In this document: positions 9,669 through 18,600 of the stretch, in pieces | How positions within the stretch are numbered: the stretch's first letter is position 1 | Layout: the number at the start of each line of letters is the position of its first letter | Source: Cryptobacteroides sp934698975 | Lineage (GTDB): Bacteria; Bacteroidota; Bacteroidia; Bacteroidales; UBA932 | Assembly: GCA_934698975.1 (NCBI GenBank) | Contig: CAKUVR010000010.1 | Coordinates: forward strand, 1 to 64,000 | Length of the DNA stretch: 64,000 bases | Direction of reading: 5' to 3' | Made by a program: the position numbers and the translations under genes | The notes under the pieces: generated by a model | Database searches by the model: none | Told to the model about the DNA's origin: nothing | The model's input: the letters and a program-made list of their open reading frames with translations, nothing else

Positions 9669-9800
9669 TTTAATGTAATAAATATATTACATTTGCATTA
9701 TGAGAACGTTGATGAGAAGTGCGGCTTTATGAAAAAGTCAACCAAGGACTATAAGAAAGAACTGCTGAAGGCTCAACAAATATTAAATAGTTTACAGTAA
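9669..9800 (+). pseudogene. Remnant of a HigB/RelE-type toxin C-terminus
   Basis: One frame reads ENVDEKCGFMKKSTKDYKKE and on to LLKAQQILNSLQ before a TAA at 9798-9800. It resembles the end of phage-derived Gp49-like HigB toxins, whose tails read roughly HGFVKKTQKTP-KEIERA. Everything before the GF-KK motif is gone. The final A of the stop is the first base of the antitoxin ATG, the overlap usual in a toxin-antitoxin operon. From ATG 9729 the piece would encode only 23 residues. Confidence 0.45.
9672..9693. promoter_or_regulatory. Palindromic operator, 9-bp arms
   Basis: AATGTAATA (9672-9680) and TATTACATT (9685-9693) are exact reverse complements around AATA. It sits just downstream of the CHAT gene and upstream of the toxin remnant and XRE gene at 9800. 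It is likely the operator bound by that XRE repressor. Confidence 0.5.
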
Positions 9801-10111
9801 TGAGGCCAAAAATTGATACGGAAAAGATCAAACATCTTCCTACAGTGGAGGAAATGTTAGCTGATGAATACGGGGTTAAGGGTAACGTCACTCGTGATGA
9901 GTTTGATGCGAAGTCTCGTGCTTGGTACTATGCGGAGGTTCTTAAGAATGCCCGCAAGTCGGCTGGAATCACGCAGCAACAGCTTGCGGATAAGATCGGT
10001 AAAAAGCGGGAGTATGTCGCGATGTTGGAGAAAGGAGAAACTGATATGCAGCTATCGACCTTCATTATGATTTCTGAGGCCGTTGGATTGAAATTCGCAT
10101 TGACTTATTAA
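9800..10111 (+). CDS. XRE-family HTH antitoxin, probably orphaned
   Basis: This 103-residue protein has a C-terminal helix-turn-helix (LKNARKSAGITQQQLADKIG, then REYVAMLEKGETDMQLSTF) of the HigA/XRE type and an N-terminal helical arm (HLPTVEEMLADEYG) typical of antitoxins that act on Gp49-like toxins. The start overlaps the TAA of the toxin remnant. The toxin has decayed while the repressor is intact, so it may survive as a local regulator. The palindrome at 9672-9693 is a plausible operator. It lies between the CHAT gene and the caspase gene and may act on the caspase operon that begins 26 bases later. Confidence 0.75.
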   Translation: MRPKIDTEKIKHLPTVEEMLADEYGVKGNVTRDEFDAKSRAWYYAEVLKNARKSAGITQQQLADKIGKKREYVAMLEKGETDMQLSTFIMISEAVGLKFALTY

Positions 10112-10136
10112 TTGCCACCGCAACAGATTTCCCAAA

Positions 10137-11012
10137 ATGAATGCCGTCAGACCGCCTGTTTTTCTCTGCATACTCCTGATGCTGTTGTCCGCAGCCACAG
10201 TGGCGGGGCAGGAGAGGCGTGCCCTGTTGGTCGGGATAGGGGAGTATCCGGCGGGGTCTGGGTGGACGAGGATCCACGGAGACAATGATGTCAGGATAGT
10301 GCGGGAGTTTCTGCTGGGGCAAGGGATGAAAGGGGAGTGCATAGAGACTATCACCAATGAGTCAGCGACGAAGAAGAGGATTCTGTCGGCATTGGGGAGG
10401 TTGGCCAAGGCAGCCGGCAAGGGCGATGTGATTTATATTCATTTCTCTGGTCACGGGCAGCAGGTGACGGATCTTGACGGTGACGAGAAGGACGGGTTTG
10501 ACGAGGCTTGGGTGCCTTACGATGCGGGGAAAGAATATGTCGCCGGAGTCTATGAGGGTGAGAATCATCTGATTGACGATGAACTCAATGCCTGCTTGCT
10601 GAAACTGCGCGGGAAAGTCGGTCCGAAGGGAAGGATCACCGTCGTTTCTGACGCCTGCCACAGCGGAAGCGGCTCAAGGGGGCAGGAGGAGAATGAATAT
10701 TTCCGCGGAACTGACGAAAAGTTCATCATCCCGCTGCGGTCGGTGCCTGAAACCGGCAAGAACAATCCAGTAAAGTGGCTGTTCATCGGGGCGTGCAAAT
10801 CCTACCAGACGAACTACGAGTGCAAGGCTCCGGACGGGGAGTTCTACGGCTGTCTGTCCTATGTGATCGCGGGCAGCGAGGTGAATCTCTCCACGACGCA
10901 TTACTCCGATGTGCTGACGCTGTGGATAGATGCGATGGATAAAATCGTTCGCTATCCGCAAGAAATTGACATTGAAGGTGTTCCTTCTTATGAAACTGAA
11001 ACTATTCTCTGA
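10137..11012 (+). CDS. Exported caspase-like (peptidase C14 / metacaspase) protein
   Basis: The 291-residue product has a signal peptide (CILLMLLSAATVAGQ), then a caspase-fold domain: RRALLVGIGEYP, the catalytic histidine H106 in IHFSGHGQQ and the catalytic cysteine C174 in VVSDACHSGSG. Acidic residues after the histidine (LDGDEKDGFDEAWVPYD) are typical of metacaspases and orthocaspases, which cut after basic residues. No extra domain follows. The stop lies 2 bases before the ATG of the sigma gene, so the two are translated from one message. Export would put it on the periplasmic side, where the anti-sigma-like protein of the same operon has its C-terminal part. It may therefore trigger release of the sigma factor; this is inference. 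Confidence 0.85.
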   Translation: MNAVRPPVFLCILLMLLSAATVAGQERRALLVGIGEYPAGSGWTRIHGDNDVRIVREFLLGQGMKGECIETITNESATKKRILSALGRLAKAAGKGDVIYIHFSGHGQQVTDLDGDEKDGFDEAWVPYDAGKEYVAGVYEGENHLIDDELNACLLKLRGKVGPKGRITVVSDACHSGSGSRGQEENEYFRGTDEKFIIPLRSVPETGKNNPVKWLFIGACKSYQTNYECKAPDGEFYGCLSYVIAGSEVNLSTTHYSDVLTLWIDAMDKIVRYPQEIDIEGVPSYETETIL

Positions 11013-11014
11013 AT

Positions 11015-11575
11015 ATGACCGACGCAGACTACATAAGGGGTTTCCGGGACAACGACGACCGCGTGATAGGGCAGTTCTACAAAACGCATAGGCAAGCCTT
11101 CTTCGCCTTCTTCAAGCGCACATATTCAAAAGATGACGCTTACATCACTGAACTGTTCCAAGACTCGTGCGTCGAACTCTGGCGCAACGTGCAGAATGGC
11201 AGGCTGACGGTTCAAGGACTAACCTGCGCTTTGGAAACTTACCTTTTCTCCATCGGCAGGCACTTGATGATGTCAAGAGACCGAAAGGCAAGCAAATGTA
11301 CTGAATATCAAGAGTTCATAGAAGGAAAGGACCTGCCAGCGAACAATCAAGAAGAAGCGTCAAGCCGTAGCGAATTACTTGACTTTGTCGTCCGGATGGT
11401 TAATTCCATGAAATCTCCCTGCCGTAAACTCCTTGGAGCGCAGTACTGGGACAGGCTTTCCGGTGCCGAAATCGCAAAGAAACTCGGCTATAACAGCGCA
11501 GACTCTGTCAAGGCTCAGAAATTCAAGTGCATGCGGAAGCTCAGGGAGATGGTTGAGAAGTTCAAGAAATTATAG
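11015..11575 (+). CDS. ECF-type RNA polymerase sigma factor
   Basis: The 186-residue product has the two sigma domains. Region 2 reads DDRVIGQFYKTHRQAFFAFF, then AYITELFQDSCVELWRN, and region 4 reads LLGAQYWDRLSGAEIAKKLG and SADSVKAQKFKCMRKLREM. Length is right for an ECF factor. It sits between a caspase-like gene (2-base gap) and a membrane anti-sigma-like gene (8-base gap). I could not identify target promoters with confidence. The CHAT and MORN genes nearby are the obvious candidates. Confidence 0.85.
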   Translation: MTDADYIRGFRDNDDRVIGQFYKTHRQAFFAFFKRTYSKDDAYITELFQDSCVELWRNVQNGRLTVQGLTCALETYLFSIGRHLMMSRDRKASKCTEYQEFIEGKDLPANNQEEASSRSELLDFVVRMVNSMKSPCRKLLGAQYWDRLSGAEIAKKLGYNSADSVKAQKFKCMRKLREMVEKFKKL

Positions 11576-11583
11576 GCGAAGCG

Positions 11584-12273
11584 ATGACTGACATAGAACG
11601 AAATAACAGAATTGATGAATATCTCATCGGAGCGATGCCTGAAGACGAGAAGGCGGCCTTTGAGAAGGAACTGCGTGAGGATGAGATTCTTCGCAGCGAG
11701 GTTGACGCCCAGCGGACCATCGCCGAAGCGGTTCAGACAGCCCATTTGAAGAATATGCTCGCGGACGTTGAGGCAGGCCTTAAACGTAAGCGCCTCCTGC
11801 GCAGAGTGATAATATGGACATCTTCCGCCGCTGCTGCATTCATAGCCATCATCCTATTTAGCTATCCCCGCTATTGCTATTACCCGGACAATCTCCTCCT
11901 AGGCATTGGCGATGCGTGCTTTACCGAATTGACGCCTCCGGTCTCACGTGACGGGAACCCTATTGACAGCCTGTTGAACCGTGCATATTCACAAATCTCT
12001 GTCTATTATTATTCCGCTGCGGAATCCTCTTTGTCCGAGGCAAGGAACTTGATCAACAAAGGTCTGAAAACTCCTGCGGACGATGAGGAGTCCCGTTACC
12101 GCCACGCCCTTCTCCAGCGTCACCTCTACGAAGTCGATTGGCTTGAGGCCATCACCTTGATGAAACAAGGTCGGGACAGAAAGGCACGTCGCCTGCTTAA
12201 ATCCATTGCTGACTCACAGAGTCCATACTCGGAGAAGGCACGTGAAATTCTGAGCCGCTTGCGGATTAAGTAG
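11584..12273 (+). CDS. Single-pass membrane anti-sigma-like protein
   Basis: The 229-residue product starts like an anti-sigma factor (IDEYLIGAMPEDEKAAFEKE, then DEILRSEVDAQRTIAEAV). It has one transmembrane helix around residues 76-95 (VIIWTSSAAAAFIAIILFSY). The exterior part is about 130 residues with two TPR-like helical hairpins (IDSLLNRAYSQISVYYYSAA, then ESRYRHALLQRHLYEVDWLE). The TPR-like tail may sense a partner protein. Gene order, caspase then sigma then this, points to a proteolytically controlled sigma/anti-sigma switch. The membrane topology is clear; the partner is inferred. Confidence 0.7.
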   Translation: MTDIERNNRIDEYLIGAMPEDEKAAFEKELREDEILRSEVDAQRTIAEAVQTAHLKNMLADVEAGLKRKRLLRRVIIWTSSAAAAFIAIILFSYPRYCYYPDNLLLGIGDACFTELTPPVSRDGNPIDSLLNRAYSQISVYYYSAAESSLSEARNLINKGLKTPADDEESRYRHALLQRHLYEVDWLEAITLMKQGRDRKARRLLKSIADSQSPYSEKAREILSRLRIK

Positions 12274-12322
12274 CGGCTAATGTTGCTCGTGCCGCGCAAC
12301 ACTTTCGAATACGGCGAACCCC

Positions 12323-12781
12323 TCAATCCAGGCCTCGAAATATATGCGTAGCCCAACCAATCAAGTATTTGTCTGATAATTCGACATTCTCATCATTGGA
12401 AAACTCGCATAACAAACCCGGCGAGCCATGGACGTAAAGGTAAACCTTGTCTCCAATGACATGACCAGCGACATCACCGTTCCCAAATGTGCGGCATCCG
12501 GGATCGGAAAAATCAATGTCTATGTCGTAGCAATAACATAAAACCTATATCATCTTTGAGGCCTTTTGAAGAGTGGCGACAAGATCATTCCACTGTGCGC
12601 CAAACCTGTTGTCTATCTCCAATGGGTATTCTCTCCTTGATGAATTATGATAATATACAACATTGCCCGTTCCCATATCGATTGTTATTCTGCCGTTCAT
12701 CTCATGGTTGTTGAATACGACATGCCCCTTCAAAATTGCCTTCTCGTTTGTCAACTCATACAACGAGGCAAGAGAAAACAA
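12323..12781 (-). pseudogene. Decayed gene, two in-frame pieces split by TAG
   Basis: The minus strand reads LTNEKAILKGHVVFNNHEMN to ATLQKASKMI, hits a TAG at 12545-12547, then continues in the same frame with protein-like sequence (VYLYVHGSPGLLCEFSNDEN, YLIGWATHIFRGLD) to a TGA at 12323. The first piece has no ATG (only TTG at 12781). It is also in the same frame as the ORF ending at 12815. One old gene with nonsense mutations is the simplest reading. The product is not recognised. Confidence 0.45.
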
Positions 12782-12814
12782 GACTATACCCGTGTTCTGT
12801 CTCAGGTTCCTGCA

Positions 12815-13099
12815 TTAAAACAGGTACCGGATATTCTTGTGTGGGGAAATCATAGAATCCGCAGTCTGTGAGTCCAAATCTATTTTGTGAGCGATGCCCC
12901 CATCATTCGTTTCCGACTTGGTTTGGTTGACCTGACGCACCACATTTGATTTGTCTTTATTATTCTTACGCGCATTGTGGCTTGTCGCTTTGTGGGCACG
13001 GGAATATGCGGCCGCATCTGCCTCATTCATGGTGGTGATTACGGATTCGTATATGATTTCCTTTAATTGCTCTTCCGTCAAATGTGTTGCTTTCATCAT
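12815..13099 (-). CDS. Small protein with LTEEQLKEIIYESV N-terminus
   Basis: The 94-residue product begins KATHLTEEQLKEIIYESVIT. This resembles a short N-terminal motif (LTE-L-xI-xESV-xVLNE) that I associate with small Bacteroidales proteins of unknown function. The rest is polar and low in complexity (SHNARKNNKDKSNVV). It shares its frame with the decayed ORFs downstream, so it may be the N-terminal part of a larger broken gene and not a complete protein. Confidence 0.4.
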   Translation of the reverse strand: MMKATHLTEEQLKEIIYESVITTMNEADAAAYSRAHKATSHNARKNNKDKSNVVRQVNQTKSETNDGGIAHKIDLDSQTADSMISPHKNIRYLF

Positions 13100-13224
13100 T
13101 ACCGCCTTATTATATATTCATTAATGTATGCTTGTCTGTAATACGCTCAAGATGAAAAAACATCAACCAAAAATCAAGAAAAGTTTGTCGGAGGGTATAT
13201 GGTTTTCTGGATTGTTATTGATAG

Positions 13225-14007
13225 CTAAAAAGTTAGCATCTTGCATCTGTAGGTGTAGGATGCTTTGTAGGCTTTCTTCAATTCTTCGGACAAGAAAGAC
13301 CTGTCGATCAGTTGGAGGGCTTTAGGAACGGGAGAAGAGAATGACTCCAATTCTTTGGCTATCACCTTTCCCGGAAGTCCGATCCTCCTTCCGAACTCGG
13401 TGAAATCATCGTGGCCGATGTTATGCGTGTCCGACATATTCATACCCTCTTTGAAAAGGCCCCTGTCCAATGCGAATATGCGAGGTTCCCGGAGTTGCAG
13501 TGATGTGTTGACAAGGTCATAGGCAGGGGAAAGCCTATATTCCCCGTTCCTTTCGATAAGTGAGTAATTTTTAAGGTGGGCATCGTCATTAAGCGTCACG
13601 AAGTTGAAAAGGATTAGCCTGTAGTAGCGTCTTATGTCAACATTGTTGAACCTGTCATATTCACTATAGGCCTTGTCTCTTGCCTCTTCTTGAGAAATGG
13701 TACCTGCTGACACAACAGCTTTGTAATCGTTCATTGACAGGAAATGCTCCAGACGCTGTCTCCAATCATCCATTGTCATGACGATGTGCCTTCGCATGCG
13801 AGATTCAGCAAAATCACTATTGACTCTATAGCCCACAGCTATTATTGCATCAAAATTATAGAACAAAGGCGTGCGCTCTACATCGCGGTCTCCTTCAGAC
13901 TGAACTATCCCAATTTTCCGGATAGTTGCCACCTCTGACAATTCACCGCTGTCGAATATCTGTTTCAAATGGTAATTGACATTTGCGATTATTTGCTGGA
14001 AATACAA
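13225..14007 (-). pseudogene. RhuM-HipA chimera (open frame made by recombination)
   Basis: The 260-residue open frame joins parts of two families. Residues about 1-65 match RhuM (NYHLKQIFDSGELSEVATIR, FYNFDAIIAVGYRVNS) but lack the first 40 or so residues and an ATG. About 130 residues of the RhuM middle are then missing, and the RhuM C-terminal section follows (IVMTMDDWRQRLEHFL, TISQEEARDKAYSEYDRF). From about residue 125 the sequence is the C-terminal part of a HipA-type kinase (LILFNFVTLNDDAHLKNYSL, YRLSPAYDLVNTSL) without the HipA N-terminal half. The reading frame survives both joins. I expect no original activity. Confidence 0.75.
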
Positions 14008-14122
14008 ATAGCCGTAATGTGTCGTGATTCTGTTTATTGTGTGGCGTGCCAGTCGCCTGTTCTTAGAACGTACAAGATTACAGGTTTGGCCTAGAATTAT
14101 TTCGCAATTAGTGGCCGCTGGT

Positions 14123-14158
14123 CATCTATTGCCCCGCTTGCGGCAAGTTCTCGGTTGT
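14123..14158 (+). repeat. 36-bp direct repeat, left copy
   Basis: Identical to 15039-15074. In one frame it encodes YCPACGKFSVV, a CxxC zinc-knuckle-like peptide, so it may be a scrap of a gene. The two copies bracket the HigBA pair (14297-14965). Confidence 0.75.
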
Positions 14159-14227
14159 CTATCGGAGAGGACAGAGAATCATTGCTCTGACCTAAATAAC
14201 TCTTGCTTACCATTCGGGAATAATATT

Positions 14228-14270
14228 TAATCCGCAAATTTGCGGATTATGTATAAGTTGATTATATTTG
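14228..14270 (+). promoter_or_regulatory. HigBA promoter overlapped by a 22-bp perfect palindrome
   Basis: Bases 14228-14249 form a perfect palindrome with half-site TAATCCGCAAA. The TTTG at 14239-14242, 20 bases, then TATATTTG at 14263-14270 match the Bacteroidota sigma-AB consensus (TTTG-N19/21-TAnnTTTG). The -33 box lies inside the palindrome, so a repressor bound there would block transcription. This is the classic arrangement for toxin-antitoxin autoregulation by HigA. Confidence 0.75.
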
Positions 14271-14296
14271 CGATAATTAACTGAAGGTTAGGGAAG

Positions 14297-14608
14297 ATGA
14301 TTGTGATTTTTGATAAGGATTACCTTCGGGAATTGTATTTGACAGGCAGAAGTGATAAAAAGCATCGTTTCCAGCCGGAAATAATTTCGAGGTACAAGAG
14401 GAGGATAGACTATCTGAAGCAAGCTGCCGGAATTGAAGATCTATGCCGATTACCGTCATTGCATTATGAGGTTTTGCAAGGGGAGAAAAGCGGGATATCT
14501 TCAATTAGGGTCAATGATAAGTACCGCATAGAATTTACTTTAGGCCAAACAGAGGATTCTGTCGTCACAATTTGTGATATCCTTGAATTGTCAAATCACT
14601 ATAAATAG
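14297..14608 (+). CDS. higB: HigB-type (RelE superfamily) mRNA-interferase toxin
   Basis: The 103-residue product has the RelE/HigB fold pattern: a long N-terminal helix region (RFQPEIISRYKRRIDYLKQA), LPSLHYEVLQGEKSGISSIR, NDKYRIEFTL and a final strand VTICDILELSNHYK. Members of this family cut mRNA on ribosomes. It starts at ATG 14297 after GGGAAG and is followed 9 bases later by the antitoxin. It seems intact. Confidence 0.85.
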   Translation: MIVIFDKDYLRELYLTGRSDKKHRFQPEIISRYKRRIDYLKQAAGIEDLCRLPSLHYEVLQGEKSGISSIRVNDKYRIEFTLGQTEDSVVTICDILELSNHYK

Positions 14609-14617
14609 TTTTTGAAT

Positions 14618-14965
14618 ATGATAGACTTGAAAGACATAGCTTCTGATATGATAGCGAACAACCTCGATCCGTTTGAGCCGACTCATCCTGGTGAATTGCT
14701 GAAAGAGGAAATCGAGAGTCGCAATTTATCTCAAAAACAATTGGCTGCGGATATGGGTGTGTCGTACTCTGTCCTTAATGATATCGTTAATGGAAAACGA
14801 GCCGTGAACACCAAATTCGCTCTTTTGTGTGAGGCTGCTATTGGAATTCCTGCCCACATCCTCCTTGGGCTTCAATCTGAATACGATATGCAGACAGCTA
14901 AACGCGACAAATCCTTTCTGAAGAAGCTTTCCTCCGTCAGAAAAATCGCTGCTGCTGTTTTGTGA
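14618..14965 (+). CDS. higA: HigA-type XRE antitoxin
   Basis: The 115-residue product carries the HigA signature FEPTHPGELLKEEIESRN, then SQKQLAADMGVSYSVLNDIV and a helix-turn-helix with NGKRAVNTKFALLCEAA. It neutralises the HigB toxin encoded just upstream and represses the shared promoter in the known family. A TTG at 14612 is possible, but ATG 14618 is preferred. The toxin-first order is usual for higBA. Confidence 0.9.
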   Translation: MIDLKDIASDMIANNLDPFEPTHPGELLKEEIESRNLSQKQLAADMGVSYSVLNDIVNGKRAVNTKFALLCEAAIGIPAHILLGLQSEYDMQTAKRDKSFLKKLSSVRKIAAAVL

Positions 14966-15038
14966 CCACTCCGAAGCCGACATCCTTTGACCATGTCTCC
15001 TGTTCCGCTGGTCCGCTCACAGGCGTAGTCAGCTATTC

Positions 15039-15074
15039 CATCTATTGCCCCGCTTGCGGCAAGTTCTCGGTTGT
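15039..15074 (+). repeat. 36-bp direct repeat, right copy
   Basis: Identical to 14123-14158. Here the frame (SYSIYCPACGKFSVVTPRVQ) stays open back to near 14963, so the copy might be the end of a roughly 45-residue peptide overlapping the higA stop. The peptide has no recognisable family. The repeat pair may mark the insertion boundaries of the HigBA cassette. Confidence 0.7.
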
Positions 15075-15128
15075 TACTCCACGCGTGCAGTGATCGTTCC
15101 CTATTATTATGTATATTGATTTGATGTT

Positions 15129-15479
15129 TTACTGAGGACTGCTGATATCGTCTTTCTCAAAATCCAAAAGTCTATTACCACTCAGCCTATCAAAGTCAGA
15201 CTGGAATATCCTATCTTGAATTACACGGTACTTCTCGAACTCTGATTCAGCAAAACTTTTTGCGAACTCGGCAGTCACTGTTCCGGAGTCATCCAAAATC
15301 TTATCGCCTCCGGCCTCAAGAATAATGTCAATCCTTTTTGCCCAGTCTTCCATTGTCATCGGGATGTGACGATCAGCCATGCGTTCCGCCATATCCAAAA
15401 CGGCGTTCACGAGTTTGCTCATATCCTCCAATTCCAAGCCGTTCAGATAGTTTTTGGCTATGCTTACATCGGATTTCAT
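15129..15479 (-). pseudogene. RhuM C-terminal fragment
   Basis: The 116 codons match only the end of RhuM proteins (SDVSIAKNYLNGLELEDMSK, IPMTMEDWAKRIDIILEAGG, AESEFEKYRVIQDRIFQSDF). Complete members are about 330 residues, so some 200 N-terminal residues are missing. The fragment is a second, diverged copy of the RhuM tail also found in the chimera at 13225-14007. The 220 bases after it, up to the next gene at 15699, hold no feature I can support. Confidence 0.75.
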
Positions 15480-15698
15480 AGTCTGAACTGCCGAGAAAAC
15501 CTCGGCAGTTCAGACTATTTGCTTGTATTCAAGCATTATAGAATTTCGTCAGGCAACATCTTATACATTGTCAGGCAGAAATTAATAGCAGTGTCAACTT
15601 CCTTTTCGTGTCTTGTCGGCTAGAGGTGCGATTGTGCCTTAGTCAGCCTTTGACAAGATTTTGTGCTTGGTATCTGGTGTCCGTTAAGATGCTCATTT

Positions 15699-18600
15699 TT
15701 AAAGATTTTCTATCATTATATCAAATTTGATGTCCTTATAACGATAGAGATAAATCTTAGTAAAGTATGTTACAGTATCGATTTCTATGCGGTTTCCATT
15801 TGGTTGGCGACCGATGTACCACTCGTTTATAAAACCACCATCTGGGTATATGGAGAGTTTCTTGTCTCCACAAACTATTGACATAACTCGCCAATGAGTG
15901 AGTGTACGTTTGGGAACAGAAACGACAGGGAGTAGATGGCCTTCTATATTCTGTTCGTGTTTTAAATCAGCAATCCAAGCTTTCGTTAAGTAAGCCAACC
16001 ATTGGTCTCGAAGTTCTGAAGAAGGCATATTCGAGCATATCTTGTTTGCATTACCGTTATCGTCCCTATATGACTCAACCTTATACTCGAAGTCAAAGTC
16101 TGCACCAATCTGTTTTACAATATGCCAAGCAGTCTGTATTGTAATTATCATCCCCACTATGCTCTTCAGGTGCTCGTCTTGATAGCTAATCTTCAAGTTG
16201 CCGCCATTTTGCTTGGCGTAGGTGATGAACTCGTCAATGAGACCATTTGACTTAGTCTGGATAATTTCTCCCAATTGATAGGTGTTTATCTCCTTGAACT
16301 CATCACCAGCCAGTTTCAACAGCATGGCAGATGGTTTATAAGCTAAGTCCATAGACTTCGCAGAAGCAATCGGATTATCTGTGCGAACAAAGAACATGGT
16401 GTCGTTGCCCCATTGAGCATTCAGTTGTGCATGTTCCTTATTGTTCATGAAGTAAAGGCTGCCGTCGATGTAAGCAATAGGGTATAGGCCCTTGCTTGAC
16501 CAAGGATTCTTCATCTTCTTGACATCGCTACCTTTAGCCCATGCTTTTATCTCACGGCACATTGCCACAACAGGTTCCACCATTGCAGTTTGTTCCGATT
16601 CCATCAGACAGAAAGTCGTAGTCTGGCTCTTCATCACAAAACGATTCATGAACTGAGGTTGCCATCCATTTTCTCTATCCTCATAATCCCATTCGGCATA
16701 GTCATTGTCAGCAAACAGCACCAGTTCTTGGTGAGAAGCAGCAAATGCCTTCTCCAAGTCGTATAATGTGGTTTGTGATGGCGAAGTGCCAGAGAATGCA
16801 TCCTTGATGTTTTGAGGAACGGTATCACCCACCTCTTCCTCTTCTTCTATCCAGGTCAAAGCTGCATCCACATCAACGAACTTGGCATATCTGAGTGTAA
16901 ACTTGTCGAGGAGCATATCCTTGGATTTATTCTCACGAGCCTCCATCAGGAGTTTCTTCGTTGCCTTAATGACATCCTTCATTACCTGAATGTTTGCCAT
17001 TTGATTAGCATAGCCAGCTCCTCCTGGGTTGCAGTCGAAGATACAGAGATGACCATTTGGCATGATGGCGAAATCAACGGCTCCACGTTCTTTGCCCAGA
17101 ATATCCACTAGGGTCTGAGTGAAGGCTATCCCCAATGTGAAGAGCAGGTTCTCCTCCTCATCACGGTTAGACATCCATTTGTTCTTTCCCTTATGGCGAA
17201 TGCGGATCTCGCTATAGTCGGTCTGTATGGTGTCGCCGATGATCACATTGCGCTTCACCTTTGTGGCATCATGTGAGCAACCGCAAGCCTTGCGCATTTC
17301 CTTTCCGGTGATGGCGAAATGGAATTTTGGCTTCTCTGGCTTTCCTTCCTTCTTTTCTGGCTTTATATTGTTAAACTCATACGGAAACTTCAATGGCTCA
17401 TCCTTGTCTGCTACCTCTTCTTCCAATACAGTACGTCCACATTTAGGACAGAAGCAATATCCATATCCCTTACCTTCGTTGTAATAGAGAATCTTGGCGT
17501 TGCCAGAATCACTATTAGGGCGAACAGAGAAAAGATGAGGTTCCGTCACATTGTTGGCCCAGTCGTCTGCATCAATCAGCTGAGCACTAACTCGTGTATA
17601 GACATTACTGTCCATGATTCGGGTCTTGTCCTCATTCATGTCAGGCATGAAACCAACTGGCTGAATCAGTTCCAGCCCATAGTTGTCATTCACCGTCCAC
17701 TTAATCTGATTGCTGAGGGCAGAATCATCGATAACCGTCTTGTCGCTATTGCGATAGATGGTCTTGTAAGCCTTGTGGTTGTCATCATACATGTTGGTGA
17801 TTTCAATACCACGAACAATATATACCACGCCATCCACCGCTACGCTGTTGCCCGGTGCATACTGGGCGATGGCATCACGCAATGAGTAGGATGGATTGGA
17901 TGATGTCATAGGAGTAAAGAAGTCCTTCTTGCCATTGCTGTTCAGGTCGAGCGTGAGCACATTGACCGGCATATTGGCGTTCGGAGTGAAACGACTGGTT
18001 GCCCAGAAGTTCAACAGTCGCTTATACAATACTTCTATATACTGCATCTTCAGCTTGATGCGGAATTTATCCGTGATAGGCCCTTGCCCCGAGAAGGCGG
18101 TCTTGTAGTCTATCAGTTTGTTGCGCAGTTCAGAGTAGCAACGTTCATTGGCTTCCTGGGCATTCTTGACCACCTGATTGATTTGGTCGTCATAGACAGT
18201 ACCGCTCAAAAGCTTCTCCAAGTCCTTGCGCACATCCGCGTCAAGTGGTTTGGAACAGAGAATATTGAATTTCTCATACATGGTTCCCTCCGGGTCGCCA
18301 AGCAGGTCGTTAGGGTCGGCATTACTGGAATTGTCCTTCACAAACTCAATCTTGCCGTTGATTACCTTTACTTCAAATGGGGTATAATAGTCTGCTACCT
18401 TTTGTGTCAGACATCCACCATTGGCACCTTCCGTAAACACACCATAGGCACGAATAAGGAATGAGTTCACATGACGCTGAATCACCTGAGGACTATTCAA
18501 ATCAACAGAGGGCACTCTTACAGGACGGCTGATAATCTTGTCGATGGGACCACTCAACGTTCTGAGACCTATTATGTCTGAGCCACAAAGGGTTATGCAG

